From an uncultured Collinsella sp. (lineage in GTDB: Bacteria; Actinomycetota; Coriobacteriia; Coriobacteriales; Coriobacteriaceae): DNA of 6,524 nucleotides. Below are positions 1-6,511 of this stretch, piece by piece. The notes under the pieces were generated by a model. It searched no databases. It saw only the letters and a program-made list of their open reading frames with translations, and was not told where the DNA came from. Made by a program: the position numbers and the translations under genes. The stretch's first letter is position 1. Every line of letters begins with the position of its first letter. Location of the stretch: NCBI GenBank assembly GCA_900752275.1, contig CAADUS010000193.1, forward strand, positions 1-6,524, given 5' to 3'.

Positions 1-310
1 CGATCTTGCCGCTTTCGGTCAGCGCCACGACGGCCGCCGCACCCGGATGGCGAACGATATCGCGGGCACTGCGGTGGCCGTTAGGCAGCTCAACCTCAAG
101 ACGGTGGACGTCGAGGATCTTGCCCTTCCAGGCACACTCCTCCGAAAGAATCTTCTCGTGCAGCAGGGCGTCATGCGGGTCGTCGTCGCCCAGCACCAGC
201 GCCGGCTCGTCAGCGATCTCACCACCAGGCTCGCCCTCGGCGTGCCCGTACGCGCGACCGTCTTCCTCGACGATCTGCGCGTCCACGAGCTCTTCGTTCT
301 TATCGTCCAT
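1..310 (-). CDS. NUDIX hydrolase, ADP-ribose pyrophosphatase-like (partial, N-terminal 103 codons)
   Basis: The frame opens with ATG at 310 and stays open to the window edge, giving 103 residues; the C-terminal part is missing. Residues about 50-103 (LHEKILSEE, WKGKILDVH, VELPNGH, DIVRHPGAAAVVAL) match the N-terminal domain of bacterial ADP-ribose pyrophosphatases, which hydrolyse ADP-ribose to AMP and ribose-5-phosphate in the cytoplasm. The diagnostic NUDIX box (GX5EX7REUXEEXGU) would lie beyond base 1, so the family call rests on this N-terminal resemblance. The first ~46 residues are a strongly acidic, low-hydrophobicity extension not usual in the family. An in-frame ATG at 319 also exists, but the purine-rich GAGAGGG directly abuts it, whereas that element is 9 nt from the ATG at 310, so 310 is preferred. 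It follows purD by 21 bp and is probably cotranscribed with it. Confidence 0.75.
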   Translation of the reverse strand, partial: MDDKNEELVDAQIVEEDGRAYGHAEGEPGGEIADEPALVLGDDDPHDALLHEKILSEECAWKGKILDVHRLEVELPNGHRSARDIVRHPGAAAVVALTESGKI

Positions 311-331
311 CCGTCTCATCCCTCTCGGATT

Positions 332-1636
332 TTAGGCATCCCAGGCGTCGCGGCCGCGCAGCGCGCGCAGGCCAATGTCGTGACGCAGAGTCTTGCCTTC
401 AAAGTCGATCTTCTCGCAGGCCTCGTAGGCAAGGTCGCGAGCGTTCTCGAACGTGTCGCCCAGCGCGGTCACGGCGAGCACGCGACCGCCGTTGGTCACG
501 AGCTTGCCGTCCACCACAGCGGTGCCGGCGTGGTACACCGTCACGTTCTCCATGGCCTCGGCATCCTCGATACCGGTGATGACCTTGCCCTTCTCATAGC
601 TGCCGGGATAGCCCGCGCTCGTCAGGACAACGGCCACGGCCCACTCGTCACGCCAATCGAGCTCAATCTGATCGAGTTCGCAGTTGGCGCAGGCCAGCAT
701 AACCTCGACCAGGTCGTTCTTAAGGCGCGGCAGCACGACCTGCGTCTCGGGATCGCCAAAGCGAGCATTGAACTCCAGCACCTTGGGGCCGGCGGGGGTA
801 AGCATAAAGCCGCCGTACAGGCAGCCGCGGTAGTCGATGCCCTCGGCGGCGAGCTCTGCCACGGTCTGCTCCATGACCTTCACCATGGTGACGTGCTCCT
901 CGTCGGTCACGATAGGCACCGGGCTGTAGACGCCCATGCCACCCGTGTTGGGGCCAAGATCGCCCTCAAGCGCGCGCTTGTGGTCCTGCGAGGTAGCCAT
1001 GGGACGGACGGTCTTGCCGTCGGTAAAGGCCAGCAGCGAGCACTCGGGGCCAACGAGCATCTCCTCGATAACCACCGTGTTGCCGGCATCACCAAAGGTG
1101 CCGCCAAAGCACTCACGCACAGCTTCCTCGGCCTGCGAAAGCTCGGTTGCCACAATAACGCCCTTGCCCGCGGCAAGGCCGTCGGCCTTCACGACCAGCG
1201 GAGCGCCCTGCTCGCGCACATAAGCAAGAGCCGAGGCCTCGTCAGTAAACGAGCCATAGGCGGCCGTCGGGATGTTCGCGCGCTCCATGAGCTGCTTGGA
1301 GAACAGCTTGGAGCCCTCCATCTGGGCACCCTCGGCACCCGGACCAAAGCACGGGATACCCGCCGCGCGGACGGCGTCGGCAACGCCAGCCACGAGCGGA
1401 GCCTCGGGGCCAATCACCACGAGTCCGCATCCATGGCTCTGGGCAAACGCCGCCACGGCCGCAGGATCGCAATCGTCGAGAACCACGTTCTCGCCGCAGC
1501 TCGCGGTGCCGCCGTTACCCGGCGCGATGTAGAGCTTGCCGGCGCGCGGTGATGCTGCGAGCTTCGCTGCCAGAGCATGCTCGCGGCCGCCGCTGCCCAA
1601 CAACAGGATGTCGATGGTTTGAGTGTCCGCCTTCAA
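332..1636 (-). CDS. purD: Phosphoribosylamine--glycine ligase (GAR synthetase)
   Basis: This 434-residue cytoplasmic enzyme catalyses the ATP-dependent joining of 5-phosphoribosylamine and glycine to glycinamide ribonucleotide, the second step of de novo purine synthesis. The full family architecture is visible. The N-terminal domain has GSGGREHAL (residues 14-22) and APGNGG (38-43). The ATP-grasp region includes VVKADGLAAGKGV (148-160), the QDHKRA segment (217-222) and LGPNTGGMG (227-235). The family signature RFGDPETQ is at 292-299, followed by the C-terminal domain to residue 434. Length is typical for a single-domain PurD, with no fusion to PurM or PurN. The start is TTG at 1636, chosen because AGAGGAGG lies 6 nt upstream and the next residues lead straight into the first beta strand. 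The NUDIX gene follows 21 bp after the TAA stop. It is separated from purA by two hairpins, so it probably has partly independent expression. Confidence 0.97.
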   Translation of the reverse strand: MKADTQTIDILLLGSGGREHALAAKLAASPRAGKLYIAPGNGGTASCGENVVLDDCDPAAVAAFAQSHGCGLVVIGPEAPLVAGVADAVRAAGIPCFGPGAEGAQMEGSKLFSKQLMERANIPTAAYGSFTDEASALAYVREQGAPLVVKADGLAAGKGVIVATELSQAEEAVRECFGGTFGDAGNTVVIEEMLVGPECSLLAFTDGKTVRPMATSQDHKRALEGDLGPNTGGMGVYSPVPIVTDEEHVTMVKVMEQTVAELAAEGIDYRGCLYGGFMLTPAGPKVLEFNARFGDPETQVVLPRLKNDLVEVMLACANCELDQIELDWRDEWAVAVVLTSAGYPGSYEKGKVITGIEDAEAMENVTVYHAGTAVVDGKLVTNGGRVLAVTALGDTFENARDLAYEACEKIDFEGKTLRHDIGLRALRGRDAWDA

Positions 1637-1641
1637 GGGTG

Positions 1642-1649
1642 CCTCCTCT
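1642..1649 (-). promoter_or_regulatory. Strong Shine-Dalgarno fixing the TTG start of purD
   Basis: The minus strand reads AGAGGAGG here, a near-perfect anti-16S match, followed by CACCC and then TTG at 1636. No in-frame ATG lies near enough to use this site, so it decides the non-ATG start of purD. Confidence 0.8.
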
Positions 1650-1659
1650 ATGGATTAAC

Positions 1660-1680
1660 GGCCCGCCAACCAAGCGGGCC
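1660..1680 (-). other. GC-only hairpin in the purD leader
   Basis: A perfect 7-bp inverted repeat, GGCCCGC and GCGGGCC, encloses a 7-nt loop. On the minus strand the 3' arm is followed by GTTAATCC rather than a run of T, so it is a poor intrinsic terminator by itself. The structure ends about 10 nt before the purD Shine-Dalgarno (1642-1649). It could be a leader hairpin affecting purD expression, a 5'-end stabiliser, or a second weak terminator behind the one at 1685-1734. Confidence 0.5.
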
Positions 1681-1684
1681 CATT

Positions 1685-1734
1685 ACAAGCAAATATACCC
1701 CTCGGCCGCCCGTCCGGGCTGCAAAGGGGTATAT
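1685..1734 (-). terminator. Probable intrinsic terminator after purA
   Basis: A perfect 10-bp inverted repeat, ATATACCCCT (1693-1702) with AGGGGTATAT (1725-1734), is extended inward by a second paired segment, GCCC/GGGC at 1708-1711 and 1716-1719 with a 4-nt loop. Together they form one long rod. It starts 21 bp after the purA stop. On the minus strand the stem is followed by TTGCTTGT, only moderately T-rich, so termination may be partial. The plus-strand side has no T run. Confidence 0.55.
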
Positions 1735-1755
1735 CGCAATAACCGTATAAACCGA

Positions 1756-3042
<1,287 letters not shown>

Positions 3043-3105
3043 GTTTACTCCTCACATTCATGGACTGTCCGCGCACGCAAGCGCGCAGAAGCACAAAACA
3101 TTCCT

Positions 3106-3134
3106 AGTATACCCGTGCAACGGGCGCCTGTCCT
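3106..3134 (-). promoter_or_regulatory. Candidate sigma-70-type promoter for purA
   Basis: On the minus strand there is AGGACA (3129-3134), then a spacer of exactly 17 bp, then TATACT (3106-3111). These match the TTGACA and TATAAT consensus at four and five of six positions. The -35 hexamer overlaps the dnaB stop codon (3133-3135). Transcription would start near 3099, giving a leader of about 57 nt. That leader can form a short 5-bp CGCGC/GTGCG hairpin between about 3070 and 3085. Confidence 0.5.
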
Positions 3135-4524
3135 ACTCCTCGGCATGTGCCCCATCAAGCTCATAGAACTTGGTGGATGCCGGCAGGAACATCAGGTCGA
3201 CGTCGCCGATCGGGCCCGAACGGTTCTTAGCCACGACAATACGCGTAACGCCCTCGTCGGGTCGGTCGTCGCGCGAGGCCTCGGCCTCGTCGGCAGATCG
3301 GTCCAAGAACATGACGATATCGGCATCCTGCTCGATGGAGCCCGATTCACGCAGGTCGGACAGCTGCGGGCGCTTGCCGGTACGGGATTCAACCTGACGC
3401 GACAACTGCGACAGCGCGATCAGCGGGATCTTGAGCTCCTTGGCCATAATCTTCAGGCCACGCGACATCTCGGAGACCTCGACGGTACGGCTCTCGGAAC
3501 GACGGCCCGGCGGAGGACTCACCAGCTGCAGGTAGTCCAGAATGATGATTGCCTTCTCCTTGTTATGGAGCATACGGCGGCTCTTGGCGCGAATCTCGGT
3601 CACCGTGGTGCCGGGCGTATCGTCAATCAGAATATCGAGCTTGGACAAGGTCTGCGTGGCCTCGTTGATATTGGCCCACTGCTCGGGGCTAATGCGGCCC
3701 ATGCGGAAATCACTGATCGAGATCATGGCATAGGCGCAAATCAGACGCTGGGCAATTTCCTTGCCCGACATCTCCAGCGAGAAGAAGCCGACGGTATAGC
3801 CAGCGGCGGCGGCATTGAGCGCCAAGTTCAGGGCGAACGACGTCTTACCCACGGCGGGGCGGGCGCCGATAATGATGAGCTGGCCCTCGCGGAAGCCCAT
3901 GAGCATACGATCGAGCGACGGGAAGCCCGTGGGCACGCCTGCGGCCTGACCGCCGGCCTTGCACACTTCCTCGGCCTCGTTATAGGCCTCGACCATAAAC
4001 TCGGTCAGCGTCTTGTAGCTCGACTTAACCTCACGCGCCGTGACCTTGAGCAGCTTGCTCTCAGCCAGCTCCACGACCTCCTTAGTATCGGTGGGGGCGT
4101 TGTAGGCCAGCGCGTTGATCTCGTTGGTGGCGCCAATCAGCTCGCGCAACATCGAGTCGCGACGAACGATGGCGGCATGGTGCTGCCAGTTGACGAGCGA
4201 CAGGGTCTGACCCATCAGCTCCAAAATGTACGCCTCGCCACCCACGGCATCGAGCTTGTTGATGCTTCGCAGGTAATCGATCAGCGAGATGGAGTCGATG
4301 GGAATGCGGCTGTTGTACATATCGACCATCGCGGTATAGATGGTCTTATGAATGGGCCGATAGAAGTCATCGGGCTGCAGCTCGACCTGAGCCTCTTCGA
4401 CCACCTCGGGCGATAGCAGCATAGCGGCCAGTACGTTGGCCTCTGCATCTTGGTTTTGGGGGAGACCCAACTTGGAGCCACGGTCCTCGACCGTCAGCCC
4501 CGTCTCCCTATCGTCATATGCCAT
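3133..4524 (-). CDS. dnaB: Replicative DNA helicase DnaB
   Basis: This is the hexameric ATP-dependent helicase that unwinds DNA ahead of the replication fork and binds primase. With the start at 4524 it has 463 residues, normal for the family. The N-terminal helical domain spans about 20-130, then a linker, then the RecA-like domain from about 195. Visible motifs are Walker A GARPAVGKT (220-228), the glutamate-bearing SLEMS (249-253), Walker B IIILD (326-330), ALSQLSR (370-376), DLRESGSIEQDAD (390-402) and the arginine-finger segment KNRSGPIG (433-440). No intein interrupts the sites where dnaB inteins are often found. In-frame ATGs also occur at 4536 and 4530. I chose 4524 because GAGG is then 6 nt upstream, while the other two overlap or precede that element. 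It is separated from rplI by a strong terminator and probably uses its own promoter. Confidence 0.97.
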   Translation of the reverse strand: MAYDDRETGLTVEDRGSKLGLPQNQDAEANVLAAMLLSPEVVEEAQVELQPDDFYRPIHKTIYTAMVDMYNSRIPIDSISLIDYLRSINKLDAVGGEAYILELMGQTLSLVNWQHHAAIVRRDSMLRELIGATNEINALAYNAPTDTKEVVELAESKLLKVTAREVKSSYKTLTEFMVEAYNEAEEVCKAGGQAAGVPTGFPSLDRMLMGFREGQLIIIGARPAVGKTSFALNLALNAAAAGYTVGFFSLEMSGKEIAQRLICAYAMISISDFRMGRISPEQWANINEATQTLSKLDILIDDTPGTTVTEIRAKSRRMLHNKEKAIIILDYLQLVSPPPGRRSESRTVEVSEMSRGLKIMAKELKIPLIALSQLSRQVESRTGKRPQLSDLRESGSIEQDADIVMFLDRSADEAEASRDDRPDEGVTRIVVAKNRSGPIGDVDLMFLPASTKFYELDGAHAEE

Positions 4525-4557
4525 GAGCATCCTCATTCATATCGCTTGCGAGCATCC

Positions 4558-4566
4558 ATAGTATCA
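4558..4566 (-). promoter_or_regulatory. Candidate extended -10 promoter for dnaB
   Basis: The minus strand reads TGATACTAT: a TG (4565-4566), one base, then the -10 hexamer TACTAT (4558-4563). This is the extended -10 form, which can work without a good -35. The region 17 bp upstream has no convincing TTGACA. The predicted start lies about 25-30 nt before the dnaB ATG at 4524. The position fits, because the terminator at 4677-4714 would otherwise leave dnaB untranscribed. Confidence 0.45.
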
Positions 4567-4623
4567 GCCACGGCTATAAATCGAGCCGCGCCTTGGCAAT
4601 CATCACCGAACCAAACGGATAAA

Positions 4624-4643
4624 CGGTCCTATGCACGGGACCG
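4624..4643. repeat. Short inverted repeat in the rplI-dnaB gap
   Basis: CGGTCC (4624-4629) and GGACCG (4638-4643) form a perfect 6-bp inverted repeat with an 8-nt spacer. It lies between the rplI terminator and the dnaB promoter candidate, about 60-80 bp upstream of that -10. On the minus strand it is followed by TTTATC, so it may be a weak back-up terminator, or a binding site for an unknown regulator. Apart from this repeat and the promoter candidate, I see nothing else in 4525-4676. Confidence 0.35.
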
Positions 4644-4676
4644 CATCTCAATGACTGCTATGAACTCACCCAGCGC

Positions 4677-4714
4677 AAAAACAAAAGGGCGCCCTGGTCT
4701 CCCAGAGCGCCCTT
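4677..4714 (-). terminator. Strong intrinsic terminator closing the rpsF-ssb-rpsR-rplI operon
   Basis: On the minus strand a 13-bp stem, AAGGGCGCTCTGG with CCAGGGCGCCCTT (one G-U pair), closes a GAGA tetraloop. It runs directly into a T-rich tail, TTTTGTTTTT within 4677-4686. The stem begins 32 nt after the rplI stop codon. All features of a rho-independent terminator are present. Confidence 0.92.
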
Positions 4715-4746
4715 CTTAGAACAAGATTGTTGCGTTGCAGCAAATG

Positions 4747-5286
4747 CTACTCGGCAGCAGCCTCGGTCTCGACCTCGGCGGTCTCGGCCTCGGCGACCTC
4801 AGCGGTCTCCTCAACCTCAGCCTCGGCAGCGAGCTCCTCGGCGGTAACGCCGACGAGAACGACAACCTCGGCCTTGATCTCGCGGTACAGCGAGATAGCG
4901 ACGGTGTGGGCACCGGCAACCTTGATGGGCTTACCGAGCTCGACGCGCTTGCGGTCGATGTCCATACCGAGCTGATCCTTGATGGCGTCAGCGATCATAG
5001 CGGCGGTAACGGAGCCAAAGAGGATGCCCTCGTCGCCAACCTTGACGTCAACGGTGACCTGCTTGCCCTCGAAGGCAGCCTTGGTCTCGTTGGCGGTAGC
5101 CAGACGGACGGCCTCGCGCTTGGCGATGTTGTTGCGACGCTCGTCGAGCTGCTTGAGGTTGCCCTTGGTGGCGGCAACAGCGAGCTTCTTGGGGAACAGG
5201 AAGTTCTCAGCGTAACCCTGAGCAACCTCTACGACGTCACCCTCGCCGCCCTTGCCCTTGATCTCATCGAGAAGAATAACCTTCAT
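4747..5286 (-). CDS. rplI: 50S ribosomal protein L9 with acidic C-terminal tail
   Basis: L9 binds domain V of 23S rRNA near the L1 stalk and helps reading-frame fidelity. The N-terminal rRNA-binding domain is clear (MKVILLDEIKGKG, GYAENFL at 24-30, LAVAAT at 35-40). It is followed by the connecting helix (about 41-75) and the C-terminal domain to about 148 (FGSVTAAMIADAI, ELGKPIKVAGAHTV). The protein has 179 residues against about 148-150 in most bacteria. The extra ~30 are an Ala/Glu/Val/Thr low-complexity acidic tail. Position 34 is Lys where the family signature has Gly. The ATG at 5286 has AAGGGAG 7 nt upstream and lies 15 bp after rpsR, so the two are cotranscribed. It is the last gene before the operon's terminator. 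Confidence 0.96.
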   Translation of the reverse strand: MKVILLDEIKGKGGEGDVVEVAQGYAENFLFPKKLAVAATKGNLKQLDERRNNIAKREAVRLATANETKAAFEGKQVTVDVKVGDEGILFGSVTAAMIADAIKDQLGMDIDRKRVELGKPIKVAGAHTVAISLYREIKAEVVVLVGVTAEELAAEAEVEETAEVAEAETAEVETEAAAE

Positions 5287-5301
5287 GATGCGTCTCCCTT
5301 C

Positions 5302-5568
5302 TTAGCCGCGGTCGCGGTTGCCACGAGAGGAAACCACGGGGACGGTGTACGGCAGGAGAGCCATCTCGCGGGCGCGCTTGATGGCGTTGGCGATGTCATG
5401 CTGATGCTGCGTGCAAGCGCCAGTGACGCGACGGGGCTTGATCTTGCCACGGTCGGTCATGTACTTACGGAGAAGCTGAGTGTCCTTATAGTCGATGAAC
5501 TCAGTGTTCTCCTTGCAGAACTGGCAGTACTTACGACGCGGCTGACGTGCAGAATAATCATTAGCCAT
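5302..5568 (-). CDS. rpsR: 30S ribosomal protein S18, zinc-ribbon (C+) form
   Basis: S18 sits on the 30S platform, bound with S6 to the 16S rRNA central domain. The 88 residues carry the family core: IDYKDTQLL (25-33), RGKIKPRRVTG (40-50) and AIKRAREMALLPY (62-74). Cys15 and Cys18 (CQFC), Cys52 and probably His55 (CTQH) are the expected zinc ligands of the metal-binding version, which some bacteria replace with a cysteine-free paralogue under zinc limitation. The frame is open further upstream, to 5619, but 5568 is preferred because GAAAGG is 9 nt upstream, the protein then begins MANDYSAR as usual for S18, and the upstream part lies in a strong hairpin. It is flanked by ssb (71 bp) and rplI (15 bp) in one operon. 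Confidence 0.96.
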   Translation of the reverse strand: MANDYSARQPRRKYCQFCKENTEFIDYKDTQLLRKYMTDRGKIKPRRVTGACTQHQHDIANAIKRAREMALLPYTVPVVSSRGNRDRG

Positions 5569-5587
5569 GTCAAAATACCTTTCATTT

Positions 5588-5613
5588 GGCAACTTCGGCG
5601 AGCCGAAGCCGCC
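5588..5613 (-). other. Hairpin just upstream of the rpsR ribosome-binding site
   Basis: On the minus strand GGCGGCTTCGG pairs with CCGAAGTTGCC over 11 positions, two of them G-U, around a 4-nt CTCG loop. No T run follows. The next bases are AAATGAAAGG, containing the rpsR Shine-Dalgarno. It is therefore not an intrinsic terminator. It may be an mRNA-stability or processing element, or a site for translational control of rpsR. Confidence 0.6.
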
Positions 5614-5639
5614 TCTCACTCAAAATAGGTGAACAACCC

Positions 5640-6092
5640 TTAGAACGGGATGTCCTCATCGTAGACGTCGACCGCGGGCGGCGTAGCCACCGGTGCGGCA
5701 GGACGTGCTGCGGGCGCGGGAGCTGCGGGGGCGTAACCGCCCTGATCGTAGCCACCCTGGCCACCACGGGAGCTCATAAACTCGATTTCATCGACGATGA
5801 CCTCAAGCTTGCTCCTGCGCTGACCGTCGCGCTCCCAAGAGCTGTAGCGCAGCTTGCCCTCGATCGCGACCTTGTTTCCCTTTGCCAGGAAACGGCTCAC
5901 GGCCTCGGCGCGGGTGCCAAACATAGTGCAGTCGACAAAGTTGGGATAGTCCTCCCACTCGCCAGTCTGCGCATTGCGGCGACGATCGTTCACGGCGACG
6001 CCAAAGGACAGAACCTGGGTTCCGCCGGCGGTGGCGCGCAGCTCGGGATCGCGGGTGAGGTTACCGGTGATGTTCACTCGATTGATGCTCAT
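5640..6092 (-). CDS. ssb: Single-stranded DNA-binding protein
   Basis: SSB coats single-stranded DNA at forks and repair sites and recruits partner proteins through its C-terminal tip. Residues 1-108 form the OB-fold domain, with the usual MSINRVNITGNLTRDPELR start, VAVNDRRR (32-39), WEDYPNFVDCTMFG (46-59) and the VAIEGKLRYSSWERDG strand-loop (75-90). A short Gly/Tyr then Ala/Pro-rich disordered linker (109-142) leads to the acidic tip YDEDIPF (144-150), the conserved partner-binding motif. At 150 residues it is at the short end of the range because the linker is short. The ATG at 6092 follows AGAGGA by a rather long spacer of about 11 nt. It lies between rpsF (48 bp) and rpsR (71 bp), the classic rpsF-ssb-rpsR arrangement. 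Confidence 0.97.
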   Translation of the reverse strand: MSINRVNITGNLTRDPELRATAGGTQVLSFGVAVNDRRRNAQTGEWEDYPNFVDCTMFGTRAEAVSRFLAKGNKVAIEGKLRYSSWERDGQRRSKLEVIVDEIEFMSSRGGQGGYDQGGYAPAAPAPAARPAAPVATPPAVDVYDEDIPF

Positions 6093-6140
6093 AACTCACT
6101 ACTTCCTCTTGGGGCACAAGCCCAGTCCAAAACGACAGTC

Positions 6141-6434
6141 TTACTCCTGGTCGTCGCGACGGACGATCATGTGGCGGACCACAGCGTCGGTGATGCGCAG
6201 GACGCGATCAAGCTCGGCGATCTGGGTAGGATCTGCGTGGAAGTTGATGAGGGTGTAGTCACCATCGGTGAGGTCGTTGATCTCGTAGGCGAGCTTGCGC
6301 TTGCCCCACTCGTCAACGGAGTCGACCTTGCCAGCGCCCTCAGCGATCGTGGTATCGATACGCTTCATAACAGCGAGACGAGTCTCGGGGTCGAGCGACG
6401 GGTCAACAAAGAACAGCAGTTCATAAGCCTTCAT
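6141..6434 (-). CDS. rpsF: 30S ribosomal protein S6
   Basis: S6 binds the 16S rRNA central domain as a heterodimer with S18, the product of the third gene of this operon. The 97 residues show the full ferredoxin-like S6 fold: MKAYELLFFVDPSL at the N-terminus, then VDSVDEWGKRKLAYEIND (37-54) and the strand DGDYTLINFHAD (58-69). The C-terminal helix and basic end VVRHMIVRRDDQE complete it. I chose ATG at 6434 over the in-frame TTG at 6455 because GAGGAGGTGA ends only a few bases upstream and the TTG would lie ahead of it. It is the first gene of the operon in this window. Confidence 0.97.
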   Translation of the reverse strand: MKAYELLFFVDPSLDPETRLAVMKRIDTTIAEGAGKVDSVDEWGKRKLAYEINDLTDGDYTLINFHADPTQIAELDRVLRITDAVVRHMIVRRDDQE

Positions 6435-6460
6435 ATTGTCACCTCCTCTGGGCAAATGTG

Positions 6461-6489
6461 GCTTCAGGTCGTGAAGGTGCGCCTGAAGC
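6461..6489 (-). other. Inverted repeat in the rpsF leader
   Basis: GCTTCAGG (6461-6468) and CCTGAAGC (6482-6489) form a perfect 8-bp stem with a 13-nt loop, some 15 nt upstream of the rpsF Shine-Dalgarno. rpsF leaders in many bacteria carry an S6:S18-binding hairpin used for feedback control. This hairpin is in the right place, but I do not see the CCG-containing loop described for that motif, so the assignment is only positional. Confidence 0.5.
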
Positions 6490-6505
6490 AGGAAAAGACT
6501 TGGTA

Positions 6506-6511
6506 ATAATA
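6506..6511 (-). promoter_or_regulatory. Possible -10 element for the rpsF operon
   Basis: The minus strand reads TATTAT, close to the TATAAT consensus, about 70 bp before the rpsF ATG. The matching -35 would fall beyond the window edge at 6524, so this cannot be confirmed here. Confidence 0.25.

Noticed and set aside
47..1552. A 501-codon plus-strand open frame antisense to purD, with similar long plus-strand frames opposite purA (1549-2979), dnaB (3115-4416), rplI/rpsR (4735-5628) and ssb/rpsF (5586-6506).
   Set aside because: They lie opposite well-identified genes and look like by-products of GC-biased codon use. Their translations are Leu/Val/Ala/His-rich with no recognisable domain, and no convincing ribosome-binding sites were seen.
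4614..4622. A DnaA-box-like sequence, TTATCCGTT on the minus strand, upstream of dnaB.
   Set aside because: It matches only six of nine positions of TTATCCACA and is a single copy, so it does not support a DnaA site or an origin.
4450..4719. An 89-codon plus-strand frame crossing the dnaB start and the rplI-dnaB gap.
   Set aside because: It overlaps the dnaB 5' end and runs into the rplI terminator, with no visible domain and no ribosome-binding site.
5302..5619. A longer rpsR starting at 5619 with 17 extra residues.
   Set aside because: The extra part covers the intergenic hairpin and has no S18 similarity. The ATG at 5568 has its own ribosome-binding site and gives the usual start.
6093..6140. 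A small GGGC/GCCC hairpin in the rpsF-ssb gap.
   Set aside because: A 4-bp stem with a 4-nt loop is expected by chance in GC-rich DNA, and nothing else supports a function.
6141..6455. A longer rpsF starting with TTG at 6455.
   Set aside because: The strong Shine-Dalgarno lies downstream of that TTG and is correctly spaced for the ATG at 6434, which gives the canonical S6 N-terminus.
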